The notes under the pieces: generated by a model
What the model saw: only the letters and a program-made list of their open reading frames with translations
What the model was told of the DNA's origin: nothing
Database searches by the model: none
From: Streptosporangiaceae bacterium
GTDB taxonomy: Bacteria; Actinomycetota; Actinomycetes; Streptosporangiales; Streptosporangiaceae
Assembly: GCA_019239975.1 (NCBI GenBank)
Contig: JAFAZE010000007.1
Span: forward strand, 57,595 to 121,594
DNA: 64,000 bases
Direction: 5' to 3'
Program-made: the position numbers and the translations under genes
In this document: one piece after another, positions 54,520 through 63,530 of the stretch
Layout: each line of letters begins with the position of its first letter
Position numbering within the stretch: the stretch's first letter is position 1

Positions 54520-56175
54520 CTACTCGCCGGCGCTGAGAGCGCCATCCTCGCTGTCGGGCTGAGGCTCGCCATCCGCGGTGCCGGGCTCGCCGCCCGGCTG
54601 GACGCGTACGCCGCCGGGCTGGGCCGCCGGCTCGGTGCCGAGCAGGCCGTGCTCGCGCAGCCAGCCGCGGACGCTCACCCGCTCGCCGTCGCCGCCGAAG
54701 CCGCGCACGCCGGCGAACGCGAGCCCGGCGGCGAGGCAGGCGAGCGGCACCGCGGCCGCGACGTACCGGTAACTGAACCCCGCCGCCATCGGCGGCAGGA
54801 CGACCAGGAGGACGGCGGCCAGCCACGGCAGCAGCACCAGACCGCCCCAGCGGCGCCAGCGCGCGATGACGCCCACGGCGCCGGCAAGCAGGATCACGGC
54901 CAGGAGCGTGCCCCGCAGATATACGAACCTGGCGTAGGCCCGGACGAGCCCGGCCCACGGCGACACGACCCGCGGGTGCCCCAGCGACGGGCCGCCGTAG
55001 CGGACCAGGTCATGGTAGATCGCCTGGGCGGCCTTGTCGCCCGGGTAGTTGGTGGCCCAGTAGGGGGTCGGGGTGGCGGTCTCGCCGAACTGGAATGTCG
55101 GGCCGGAGCCGGTCGCGTTCGACGGCTGCCGGTCCCAGCCGAACGTGCGCAGCGTGTCGTGTATGACCACCGCGGCGTAGTCCAGCGGCTGGGCGAGAAC
55201 GGCACGCTCGGCGAACCGCATCGTCAGGCTCTCGATCCGCGGCGTGAACCGGTTGGCGCTGTTCGGCCCGGTCAATGCCGCCAAGGGGGTGCCGCGGTCC
55301 CAGATGTACTGTTCGGCCCCCTGCCGCTTCCCCGGCGGCCTCGGGTCACACAGCACCCGCAGGTCGGCGGGCGGGTTCATCGTCGAGCACTCCGCGAAGC
55401 TGCTCACCCGGCCGTACAGGAACGTGCCCTGCGACTCGGTGATCGCGTACTTTCCGTACACGCCGTGGAACCAGATCATGTACGCCGCGATCGGCACGAC
55501 CCCGGCGGCGAGCAGCGCGACGATGCGCCGCCACCCGGCGCGCCGCGCCAGCAGCGCGAGCGCGACGGCGATGAGCAGCGGCTCGCCGGCCGACCTGACC
55601 ACCGTGGCATACCCGATCGCGAGCCCAGCGCCAAGCACCGCCCACACCGGCGGCCGGTCCCGCCAGCACAACACGACGACGGCCCCGGTTATCAGGAACG
55701 TGAACAGCGTGTCGGACGCCACCAGATGCTCGAGCATCATCTCGTACGCGTCGAAGAGCGCCGGCACGGCGCACAGCGTGGCGCCCCACCAGGGCAGCCC
55801 GCGGCGGCGCAGCAGCGCGTAGATCGCGATTCCCATCGCCACGCCCATGGCCGCCTGCAGCACGGCGACCAGCGTGAAGCTGTGCGGCGGGAGCAGCAGC
55901 CAGAGCAGGAACGGGTACCCCTCGGGGCGTGCGGTGTCCGCGGTCCGCGACACGGCGTCCGCGACGTAGAAATACGAGTCGTTGAACCACATGATCGGCG
56001 GGTAGCCGAGCATGACGATCGTGCGCACCGCCACCGCGGCCAGCACGACGATGCTGAACGGCCCGTGGGTGGCGGCGAAGCGCCGGAGCCGGGTGGTGGC
56101 CCTGGCGGTCTGCTCTCCGGCCGCCTCGCTTACCTGCGTCACCGGCGCGGAGCGGGTGCCCAAGATCGGCCGCAT
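54520..56175 (-). CDS. GT-C type membrane glycosyltransferase (family 39-like)
   Basis: 551 residues from ATG 56175. About ten membrane helices. The first loop MWFNDSYFYVADAVSRTADTARPEGYP has an acidic residue and the aromatic pattern of polyprenyl-phosphate-dependent GT-C enzymes; a long extracytoplasmic loop (GRVSSFAECSTMNPPADLRVLCDP...) has two cysteines. It would move a sugar from a lipid carrier to an envelope acceptor; substrate unknown. The C-terminal ~60 residues are hydrophilic, Gly/Pro/Glu-rich and probably cytoplasmic. Confidence 0.75.
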   Translation of the reverse strand: MRPILGTRSAPVTQVSEAAGEQTARATTRLRRFAATHGPFSIVVLAAVAVRTIVMLGYPPIMWFNDSYFYVADAVSRTADTARPEGYPFLLWLLLPPHSFTLVAVLQAAMGVAMGIAIYALLRRRGLPWWGATLCAVPALFDAYEMMLEHLVASDTLFTFLITGAVVVLCWRDRPPVWAVLGAGLAIGYATVVRSAGEPLLIAVALALLARRAGWRRIVALLAAGVVPIAAYMIWFHGVYGKYAITESQGTFLYGRVSSFAECSTMNPPADLRVLCDPRPPGKRQGAEQYIWDRGTPLAALTGPNSANRFTPRIESLTMRFAERAVLAQPLDYAAVVIHDTLRTFGWDRQPSNATGSGPTFQFGETATPTPYWATNYPGDKAAQAIYHDLVRYGGPSLGHPRVVSPWAGLVRAYARFVYLRGTLLAVILLAGAVGVIARWRRWGGLVLLPWLAAVLLVVLPPMAAGFSYRYVAAAVPLACLAAGLAFAGVRGFGGDGERVSVRGWLREHGLLGTEPAAQPGGVRVQPGGEPGTADGEPQPDSEDGALSAGE

Positions 56176-56392
56176 TTGACAGAGGTTACTAGATCCGCCC
56201 TGGCCCGGGTGGCACGGGCTCGCGGAACCCGCCGGCGCTGGCCCTGGATGCAGCAAAACGCGGCGGGCAATTCCCCGGGATGTGGGATAAACAGGCGCGG
56301 AATAAACCGGTAAACCATATTACGCCCGGGAAGCACGGCAGAAGGTATCGGGCGGACGTTAAGCCGAATGTCGTTGCTGCGCCCGGCGGCGG

Positions 56393-56872
56393 TCACGGCG
56401 CGTCGCGATTGTCTCCCGGGCCGCGGACCTCACGGTATCCGTCGCGACCGGGCCCGCCGCCGTGCCTGCGCCGCCTCCCTGAGGAAAGGAAGATCATCAG
56501 CATGACGAGCCCTATTACGGCCACCGGCGCCGCGGCCGGCGAATGCGCGGCCACCGTGATAAGGAACCACATCGCGAAGATCGGAAGAATCGGCGCGACC
56601 GGGCGCCTGCCGACCCGGCGCTCCCGCGGCGGCCCGGCGGGGGTGACGGTGGGCGGCAACGCGGCGGGCAGGTCGGCGCCCAGGGCAGGCTGCTCGGGAA
56701 GATCCTCGGTCAGCGTTCGCAGTTCACCCCATGTGCGGCCGCCGTACGCCGCTGTGGTCCGCTCGTCGAACTCCTCCGCGTTCAGCCGCCCGGCGGTGTA
56801 GGCGTCGCGGAGCACGGCGACGACCGCTTCCCTGTCCCGATCCGACGCACGGATCATGTGGTCGTTCGCCAT
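56393..56872 (-). CDS. DUF1707 domain membrane protein
   Basis: 159 residues from ATG 56872. MIRASDRDREAVVAVLRDAYTAGRLNAEEFDERTTAAYGGRTWGEL is the DUF1707 signature (also called SHOCT-like). It is followed by a Pro-rich linker, two hydrophobic helices (about 93-128) and a basic tail. The domain is common in actinobacterial membrane proteins; role unknown. The frame begins 7 residues earlier. Confidence 0.82.
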   Translation of the reverse strand: MANDHMIRASDRDREAVVAVLRDAYTAGRLNAEEFDERTTAAYGGRTWGELRTLTEDLPEQPALGADLPAALPPTVTPAGPPRERRVGRRPVAPILPIFAMWFLITVAAHSPAAAPVAVIGLVMLMIFLSSGRRRRHGGGPGRDGYREVRGPGDNRDAP

Positions 56873-56955
56873 CGCCGGGCCTTCCTGTGACATTAGCCCT
56901 GGTCTGGAACAATCCTACCGGGCGGGCACTCCGGTGTTTTCACTATGATCTGCGC

Positions 56956-58677
56956 ATGCCCGCGCCCGCACAGACCGGGGGTCACTTCGTCGTCTGCGGG
57001 GACGACCCGCTCGCCTTCCGCCTCGCCGAGGAACTGACCTCCCGGTACGGCGAGCAGGTCACCGTCATTCTGCCGTCCCGCCGGAGGAACGAGGGGCCCA
57101 GGATCATCGCGCTGCCGGGGGTCCGGGTGATCGAGAGCGCCGAGCTCAGCGACCAGGCGTTCGCCGACGCCGGCGTCCAGTCCGCCCGGGCGATGGCGCT
57201 TGTCGCGCAGGACGACCTCGGCAACTTCCACGCCGCCCTGCGCGCTCAGGAACTCAACGCCGGCCTGCGGCTCGTGCTGGCGATCTTCAACCGGCGGCTG
57301 GGCGATCATATCCGCGGCTTCTTCGCGGACTGCACCGTTTTGTCCGGGACGGCGATGTCGGCGCCGTCGTTCGTCGCGGCCGCGCTCGGCGCGCCCGCAC
57401 CAAGCCATGTCCGGGTGTCCGGGCGCACCCTGTACGTGGCCAGGCGCGAGGATGTCCCGGCCGGGCAGGTGGTGTGCAGCCTGGTCATGGTGACCAGCGA
57501 TCCGGCCGGGCCAACGCGGCTGCTCCCGCCGGTCCTCCCGCCGGACGCGCGGCCCGGCCCCGGCGGCCCCGATCTCGTGCTCGCCGCGGCCGACGGGACG
57601 CCGCGTAACCCGCTGGCCCGGCGCCGGAATCCGCTCAGCGCCATCGCGGCGGTGTTCCGCCGGCTGACGCTGAACGTGTTCGGCCTGGTGTTCATCGTCC
57701 TGCTCCTCGTCATCGTGGCAGGCTTCGTGCTGCTCGCGACCGGTGCCCGTTACTCGCTGAGCAACGCGCTCTACCTCACGATCATGGATCTCACGGGTTC
57801 CGCCCTGACCAACCCGGCTCTCGACGGTCCGGAAAAGGTCGCGCAGGTGATCCTCACCGTCGACGGCATGGCATTCATCCCGGTGGTCACCGCCCTTGTC
57901 GTCGGCGCCAGGCTGACCGGCTCCGTGCGCGGCGCGCCGAGGCCGCCCGGCGGTCACGTCATCGTCGTCGGGCTCGGCAACGTCGGCACCAGGGTGGTGG
58001 GCGAGCTGCACGACCTCGGGTTCGATGTGGTTTGCGTGGACAGGGATCCGAACGCGAGGGGGGTACCTCTGGCACGAAGGCTTGGCCTGCCGGTGGTGAT
58101 CGGCGAGGCGCACCTGGAGGAGACGCTGCGCGCGGCAAGCCTGGAGACCAGCATCGCGCTGGTGTCGGTGACCAGCCGCGACATCGTGAACCTGGAGACC
58201 GCGCTGAACGCGCGCGCGCTGCGCGCGGACCTGCGCCTCGTGCTCCGGCTGTCCAACGACGACCTGGCAACGCGGGTGCAGGAGACGGTCGGCAACTCGG
58301 TCTCGCGCAGCGTGTCATACCTGGCGGCGCCGGCGTTCGCCGCCGCGCTGCTCGAGCATCAGGTACTGCGCACCATCCCGGTCGGCCGCCACGTGCTTCT
58401 CATCGCGGACGTCCGCATCGAGTCCGGCGCCGACCTGGCCGGGCGCCCCATCGAAGACGTCGAGCGCGACGGCCAGACCTGGATTCTCGCGCTGCAGGCC
58501 GGCCAGGCCGCACGCCTGGACTGGTCGCCGCACCGCGGCTACCTGCTCGCTCCTGGAGACCGCGTCGTCATTCTCGCCACCAGGCTGGGCCTGAGCAGGT
58601 TCCTCGCGGGAAGCCGTCTGGATACCGCTCGATTAGGCCGTGACCGCTTACCGCCCCGTGATGCCGCTAGTCGCTAA
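56956..58677 (+). CDS. RCK/TrkA-type NAD-binding protein with degenerate channel pore
   Basis: 573 residues. Two Rossmann/RCK parts flank a membrane section. The first, GGHFVVCGDDPLAFRLAEEL, starts at residue 8; the second, GHVIVVGLGNVGTRVVGEL, at about 333. Between them lie a helix (LNVFGLVFIVLLLVIVAGFV, about 235-255), a would-be pore loop (YLTIMDLTGSALTN) and a second helix. The TVGYG filter of K+ channels is absent. It may be an ion channel of different selectivity or a redox-sensing membrane protein. It is divergent from the DUF1707 gene. Confidence 0.75.
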   Translation: MPAPAQTGGHFVVCGDDPLAFRLAEELTSRYGEQVTVILPSRRRNEGPRIIALPGVRVIESAELSDQAFADAGVQSARAMALVAQDDLGNFHAALRAQELNAGLRLVLAIFNRRLGDHIRGFFADCTVLSGTAMSAPSFVAAALGAPAPSHVRVSGRTLYVARREDVPAGQVVCSLVMVTSDPAGPTRLLPPVLPPDARPGPGGPDLVLAAADGTPRNPLARRRNPLSAIAAVFRRLTLNVFGLVFIVLLLVIVAGFVLLATGARYSLSNALYLTIMDLTGSALTNPALDGPEKVAQVILTVDGMAFIPVVTALVVGARLTGSVRGAPRPPGGHVIVVGLGNVGTRVVGELHDLGFDVVCVDRDPNARGVPLARRLGLPVVIGEAHLEETLRAASLETSIALVSVTSRDIVNLETALNARALRADLRLVLRLSNDDLATRVQETVGNSVSRSVSYLAAPAFAAALLEHQVLRTIPVGRHVLLIADVRIESGADLAGRPIEDVERDGQTWILALQAGQAARLDWSPHRGYLLAPGDRVVILATRLGLSRFLAGSRLDTARLGRDRLPPRDAASR

Positions 58678-58801
58678 GCGATGCCCGCTTGTCGCATGAA
58701 ACCGGCCTATCTGGCCTGCTAACTGCGCCTTTGCGTCTTTGACGCGGAATTTTAGGTCTCGCACGGTAAGGGGGCGCGGCGTTACGCTAAAGGCGGAACT
58801 T

Positions 58802-58827
58802 CCATCTGGTAACTCTGTGCCAGATGG
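58802..58827 (+). promoter_or_regulatory. Leader hairpin or operator upstream of satP
   Basis: Perfect 8-bp inverted repeat CCATCTGG (58802-58809) and CCAGATGG (58820-58827) with a 10-base loop; the arms extend by a further TT/AA with one bulge. It lies 18 bases before the ATG of a short upstream reading frame, just before its ribosome site GAGAAGG. Confidence 0.55.
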
Positions 58828-58845
58828 GAACGAGAAGGTTGATGC

Positions 58846-59046
58846 ATGAACGGAATTAGGCCGGCGCGAAGCACCGGCACCGGAATGCGAACGACGCCGG
58901 CCCCGCGGGCCGCGAAACGCGCCGGGCGCACGCCCTTGCGCGCTGGTGGCCTGGTTCCGCGATCACCGAATCACGCGCCCGGAGGGCGGCAGCCGCGCCG
59001 CCTGGACCCGCAGCCGGGCGAGCATGTCCCGGAGGGATCAACATGA
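58846..59046 (+). CDS. Short basic upstream reading frame, 66 residues
   Basis: Begins MNGIRPARSTGTGMRTTPAP after GAGAAGG at a good distance and ends overlapping the satP start by ATGA. Composition is Arg/Pro/Gly-rich without a recognisable domain. It may be a translated leader coupling satP expression to the hairpin upstream, or a small unknown protein. Confidence 0.4.
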   Translation: MNGIRPARSTGTGMRTTPAPRAAKRAGRTPLRAGGLVPRSPNHAPGGRQPRRLDPQPGEHVPEGST

Positions 59047-59723
59047 GCGTCAGCGAAGACCGCACAATAACGCCCGCCACCCAGCCCGCCCCGCCGCTGT
59101 CCGGCATTGCCGACCCGGCGCCGCTCGGCCTGGCCGCGTTCGCCCTCACTACGTTCCTGCTGTCGGCGGCGAACGCGAACTGGATGTCGCATGCGACTAC
59201 CGCCGCGTTCCTCGGCTACGCGTTCGCCTACGGCGGGTTCTGCCAGCTGCTGGCCGGCATGTGGGAGTTCCGGAACAGGAACGTGTTCGGCGCCACCGCA
59301 TTCTCGTCGTACGGCGGCTTCTGGATCGGCCTCGGCCTATGGGCCGTGCTCGTCAAGGTCCCGGCGCTCAACGCCGCGAAGCCCGCGACGCTGGCGGCCA
59401 CGGTCACAGCGCTCAACCACGACGTGGGCTGGATCCTGCTCGCGTTCGCCATCTTCAACACGTACATGATGGTGCTCTCCGCACAGGTGAACATGGCCGT
59501 GTTCGGGGTGTTCCTGACCCTGGAGCTCACCGAGATCATCGGGTTCATCGGGTTCTTCAACGCGGGCTCGAACGTGCTCCCCACGTCCGGGATCATGGCC
59601 GCCGGCTACATGGGCATCGTCACGGCGGCCGTCGCCTGGTACACCTCCATGGCGGGCGTGGCGAACGGGGTTGGCGGCAGGCTGCGGCTCCCGGTCGGCA
59701 GGCCGCTGCTGGTCGCCGCGTGA
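59043..59723 (+). CDS. Acetate/succinate transporter, GPR1/FUN34/YaaH (SatP) family
   Basis: 226 residues, six hydrophobic segments. The family signature N-P-[AV]-P-L-G-L is present as ADPAPLGLAAFALTTF (about 23-38), followed by GGFCQLLAGMWEFRNRNVFGATAFSSYGGFW. These proteins carry acetate and succinate across the membrane by a hexameric channel-like pore. Its start overlaps the upstream short frame. Confidence 0.9.
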   Translation: MSVSEDRTITPATQPAPPLSGIADPAPLGLAAFALTTFLLSAANANWMSHATTAAFLGYAFAYGGFCQLLAGMWEFRNRNVFGATAFSSYGGFWIGLGLWAVLVKVPALNAAKPATLAATVTALNHDVGWILLAFAIFNTYMMVLSAQVNMAVFGVFLTLELTEIIGFIGFFNAGSNVLPTSGIMAAGYMGIVTAAVAWYTSMAGVANGVGGRLRLPVGRPLLVAA

Positions 59724-59830
59724 CGCTGCTCACCTGAAATAAGCACGCCAGTTCCTGCTCCTCCCCGCGCGCGCCGGGTACGGTAGGGCGTTCAGCCAGC
59801 ACCGGAACGACGCAACGGGAGGAGCAGGAC

Positions 59831-60637
59831 GTGCATGCCCAGGACGGGCAACAACTCGACCTGTCTGCCCAGGTAGCGAAAATGAAAGAGAAGACGCGGC
59901 CGTGGAAGTCGATCATCGCGCTAACCCTCGCGATCGTAGCTGCCAGCGTCTCGGGCTGGGCGCATCACTACTTCACATACTTCTTCGAGAAGAACAGCGT
60001 TCCGCATCAGATCATCGCCGCCGGCACAGCGGTGGCGTTCTGCGTGTTCGGCGCCTCGGCCACCTATGGCCTGTCCGGCCAGGCACGTGATGTTCTCGAG
60101 CGCCGCGCGGGACCCTCGCACGCGGCCGTGGTCCGCTACGCGATCCTGCTGATAGGCGCCTTCACCACGCTCGTCGTCACGCTCGTGCTGTTCGACGTCC
60201 CGGTCGGGCAGCTCGTCCTCGGCGGAGCGCTGACCAGTGTTTTCGTCGGTATCGCGGCGCAGCAGGCGCTCGGCAACGTGTTCGCCGGGATAGTCCTGCT
60301 GCTGGCGCGCCCGTTCCGGGTCGGCGACAACATCCGGCTACGGGCCGGCGCGCTCGGCGGTCAGCTCGACGGCATCGTCACCGACATCGGCATCACCTAT
60401 GTCCGCCTCGACACCGGCGGCAGCGTGATGTCCGTCCCGAATTCGCAGGTCCTCAACGCCATCGTCGGCCCGGTCCCGCAACCCGGGCAGGAAACGCCGT
60501 CCCCCGCCGCCGCGCCCGCTCTGCCGGGGAAGACTGGCACCAGGGCGCAGAGGGCTGGCAGCGCGGACGGGGCGGCTGCGCCGAGCAGCCAGACCAGCCT
60601 CGCCAAGCCGGGACCGCCGGAAGGGCCCCCGGTCTGA
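59831..60637 (+). CDS. Small mechanosensitive channel, MscS family
   Basis: 268 residues from GTG 59831 preceded by GGAGGA. Three or four N-terminal helices are followed by the pore helix and beta-domain: GGALTSVFVGIAAQQALGNVFAGIVLL then ARPFRVGDNIRL. The typical VPNSQVLNAIV of the beta-domain ends at about 215, after which a Pro/Ala-rich tail replaces the usual larger vestibule. It likely acts in osmotic relief. Confidence 0.85.
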   Translation: MHAQDGQQLDLSAQVAKMKEKTRPWKSIIALTLAIVAASVSGWAHHYFTYFFEKNSVPHQIIAAGTAVAFCVFGASATYGLSGQARDVLERRAGPSHAAVVRYAILLIGAFTTLVVTLVLFDVPVGQLVLGGALTSVFVGIAAQQALGNVFAGIVLLLARPFRVGDNIRLRAGALGGQLDGIVTDIGITYVRLDTGGSVMSVPNSQVLNAIVGPVPQPGQETPSPAAAPALPGKTGTRAQRAGSADGAAAPSSQTSLAKPGPPEGPPV

Positions 60638-60778
60638 GCGACCACCGGTCTGGGATGGGGGCCGGTGCGGAGGTCGCCTCCTCGGCGAGAGGCGCAACGC
60701 GGCTCCAGCCGTACGGTATTCCGCGAAGGCAATAATAGGTGCGGCCCGGGGGACCCTAGCCGCACCGGCCAGTTGTAT

Positions 60779-62986
60779 CTAACGCCGGGGAGGGTACCGC
60801 TGTTCCCGGCTCGGAGGAGGATTTCCGTACGGGAAGCTCGACGCGGCCTGACCGCTGCCGTCAGTTGGCCCGGGCCCGGATGCCCGGTACGGCTGAGGGA
60901 ACAGCTCGGGTGAGTCGCCCGGGTAAGGGCCGTTGAGCGGGTCCTCCGCGAACGTCGGTGTCCGGCGCTGCCCGGCACCGTCGGCGTAGCGGCTGCCGTA
61001 CACGTTGTCCGCAGGGTATTCGGCCGCCGGGTATTCGCCGGCTGCATAGCCGTTTCCGCTGGGGTACTGCGCGTACCCGTCCGCGTCGGGGGCGTGGCCA
61101 GTGCCGTTCGGGTCCGTGTAGCGGGCTGCCTCGTACCCGGCGTAGGCGCCGTTGCCGGCGTACCCGTTCCCGTACCCGGGATCGCCTGCGTAGCCGTCAC
61201 TCGCGCCACCCGCGTACCCCGCATCAACGTAGCCGTTTGCGCTGGCCGGGGCGGCGTCCTCGGGGTACGCGGCCGTCGGGTACCCGCCGGTTGCCTGCCC
61301 GGGATAGGGCGCGCTGGGGTATCCACCGGTCCCCGCGGGGGGTCCGGCCGGGTATCCCCCGGTGGCCTGGCTGGAGCCGCCCGGGTACGCGCCCGTGGGG
61401 TAGCGGTCACCCGTCCGGCCGTTGCCGCCGTAGCCATCGCCCTCCGCGTAGCCATTGCCCTCCGCGTAGCCATTGCCCGCGTTCCCGGCGTAGCCGTTGC
61501 CCTGGGGGTAGCCGTTATTCTCGGCGTAGCCGTTGCCCTCGGCGTAGCCATTCCTCTCCGCGTAGCCATTCCCTTCCGCGTAGCCGTTGCCCTCGGGGTA
61601 GCCGTTGCCCTCGGCGTAGCCATTCCCTTCCGCGTAGCCGTTGTTCTGGGCGTAGCCGTTGCCCTCGGGGTAACGGTTGCCGGACGGGTAGCCCGCCTCG
61701 GCGTAGCCGTTTTCCCCGTCATAAGCGGCGGCGCGCGGCTCGCCGGGATAGCCCGGGTCACCGGCATAGCCGTTACGGCCAGGCTGCTCCGGATACGCGC
61801 GCTGGTCGGGATAGGCGCGCTGGTCAGGGTATGCGCCCTGGCCAGGGTATGCAGGCTGCTCCGGATAGGCCGGCTGCTCCGGATACGCGGGCTGCTCGCG
61901 GTACGCGAGCGGAAACCCGTCACCGGACCGCGACGTGGCCGGGGCCGGGAGGGCAGCCGGAGCGGGGAGACCAGCGGGAGCGGACATTCCTACCGGGGCA
62001 GAAAGCGGGTCGGCGTAGCCCTGACCCTGCCATTCCCGGTTCCGGTAGCCGTTGTCCGCGTTCTCCGGCCCGCGGTACACCTGCTCAGCACGGTCCGGGG
62101 CAGCGTAGCCCTCTTCGTCGTAGGGGTACTGTTGTGCTTCGCCTGTGTACTGCTGTGTCTCTGGGTACTGTTGTGCCGCGCCATACTGCCGTGCTTGTGG
62201 GTACGCCTGCGCCTCGGTGTACTGCTGCGGCTCGGCGTACTGCTGTGCCTCGGCGTACGCCTGTCCCCCACCGTACGACTGTCCGCCCGTGTACGGCTGG
62301 GCCTCCCCATACCGCTGAACCTCCCCATGGGGCTGCTGCGGGTCGCCATAACGCTGGGCGTCTCCGTAAGACTGGTTCCCGCCATACGCCTGGCTCTCGC
62401 CGTATCCCTGGGTCTCGCCGTACCCCTGGGTCTCGCCATACCCCTGGCCGTCACCGTATCCCTGGCTCTCGCCATACCCCTGGCTCTCGCCGTACCCCTG
62501 GGCATCGCCGTAGGCCTGGCCGCCACCGTAGGGCTGCGCGTCGCCGCGCGACTGCCCCCGGGGGCGGTAGTCGCTCAGGTAGGCGGGCTCGGCGCGGTAC
62601 TCGGGCGCTGGCGGCTGCTCGTCGCGGTACCCGATGGCCGTCATGGCGCCGGTGTACGGCTCCGGCGACTGCCCCATCGCCGTCATCGCCGGGTCGGTGG
62701 GCGCGCCGATCGCCAGCCGGGGGCGGCGGCCGGTGCCGGAAACGTCGCGCAGCTCGGGCGCGGGCCCGGTGTTTCCCTGCATGCCCCGCTGCAGCGAATC
62801 GAGCAGCCGGGGCAGGTCGTCCATGGGCAGGCGGAACGTACCCGTGCATGTTCCGCCCTGCCAGATGCTGAAAACCGCGATCCCGGTATCGGCGTACCAG
62901 CTCAGGCGCATGCTGCGCGAGCTGCCCCGCACGTCGAAGAAGACCTCGCCGAGCCGGGGCAGCGGTGCTGGATCCGACGCTGACAT
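60779..62986 (-). CDS. Tyr/Gly/Asn repeat protein with conserved N-terminal domain
   Basis: 735 residues from ATG 62986 (MSASDPAPLPRLGEVFFDV; other ATGs at 62995 and 63028). The first ~75 residues form a small conserved actinobacterial domain (RLSWYADTGIAVFSIWQGG...FRLPMDDLPRLLDSLQRG). The rest is low-complexity, in three arrays: YGESQG-like units (about 62.2-62.54 kb), YPEQPA-like units (61.78-61.9 kb) and NGYAEG-like hexapeptides (61.43-61.7 kb). It is probably disordered and Tyr-rich; function unknown. No signal peptide or membrane helix is seen. Confidence 0.8.
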   Translation of the reverse strand: MSASDPAPLPRLGEVFFDVRGSSRSMRLSWYADTGIAVFSIWQGGTCTGTFRLPMDDLPRLLDSLQRGMQGNTGPAPELRDVSGTGRRPRLAIGAPTDPAMTAMGQSPEPYTGAMTAIGYRDEQPPAPEYRAEPAYLSDYRPRGQSRGDAQPYGGGQAYGDAQGYGESQGYGESQGYGDGQGYGETQGYGETQGYGESQAYGGNQSYGDAQRYGDPQQPHGEVQRYGEAQPYTGGQSYGGGQAYAEAQQYAEPQQYTEAQAYPQARQYGAAQQYPETQQYTGEAQQYPYDEEGYAAPDRAEQVYRGPENADNGYRNREWQGQGYADPLSAPVGMSAPAGLPAPAALPAPATSRSGDGFPLAYREQPAYPEQPAYPEQPAYPGQGAYPDQRAYPDQRAYPEQPGRNGYAGDPGYPGEPRAAAYDGENGYAEAGYPSGNRYPEGNGYAQNNGYAEGNGYAEGNGYPEGNGYAEGNGYAERNGYAEGNGYAENNGYPQGNGYAGNAGNGYAEGNGYAEGDGYGGNGRTGDRYPTGAYPGGSSQATGGYPAGPPAGTGGYPSAPYPGQATGGYPTAAYPEDAAPASANGYVDAGYAGGASDGYAGDPGYGNGYAGNGAYAGYEAARYTDPNGTGHAPDADGYAQYPSGNGYAAGEYPAAEYPADNVYGSRYADGAGQRRTPTFAEDPLNGPYPGDSPELFPQPYRASGPGPTDGSGQAASSFPYGNPPPSREQRYPPRR
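61430..61700 (-). repeat. 18-bp coding minisatellite (NGYAEG units)
   Basis: About a dozen near-identical units read on the minus strand as AAYGGCTACGCSGARGGC, encoding NGYAEG, NGYPEG and similar. Length variation by slippage is expected. Confidence 0.75.
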
Positions 62987-63028
62987 GCAAGCCATGGTGG
63001 CGTCCGCCCCAGCGTTTGTCCAGTTCAT

Positions 63029-63530
63029 ACGAATTTTTGCTCACTACGGTGCGGCACGACGGCGTCACCGGTCAGCGCCGGGCACACTCATGCGCGCAGG
63101 ATGCCACGGCGATTCGCGCCTGCGGCCGACCCGGGGCGCGGCATAGAAAATTCTGCGGTCCCTGAGCGGAAAACTTCGGCACCCCGCGTGCGCGGACACT
63201 ACGGCGGATGGCATCATAGTCCGCGGGCTTGCACACCGTCCTGTCCGCATGTGCCGGGGGAGGCGGTAACCACGCTACGCCAGCCTTCCGGCTGACTGCC
63301 AGCAATGTCCGCTAGCGTGCCTCCGGCCAGCGCGTCTCGGGGATGCCTGCTAGCGCGCCTCATGCACTACGTGCCCGGGCATGGGAACACTCCCTTGCGT
63401 GGGAACACCACGGCGTCATGGGGCGTTGCATATTGCAACGGCAGTTACCGCGCTGGGCTGGGCTCGCGTGCTACGAGCCACTAGCAAGAGTAACGCACTA
63501 CTAAAGCAACTTGGTTGAGGTGACTGATCC
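63029..63530. other. Intergenic stretch upstream of whiB
   Basis: No supported gene. It holds the divergent promoters of the repeat protein and whiB. A palindrome at 63424-63440 and a GAGGTG ribosome site before ATG 63531 are the notable features. Confidence 0.5.
63424..63440. promoter_or_regulatory. Palindrome upstream of whiB
   Basis: CGTTGCA-TAT-TGCAACG, perfect 7-bp arms with a 3-base centre, 91 bases before the whiB start. It fits a dimeric repressor site. Confidence 0.45.

Noticed and set aside
61430..62540. Regular short repeats resembling a CRISPR array
   Set aside because: Units are contiguous, in frame and encode NGYAEG/YGESQG-like peptides; no unique spacers.
63072..63305. 77-residue minus frame upstream of whiB
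   Set aside because: No ribosome site, no domain and composition typical of chance frames.
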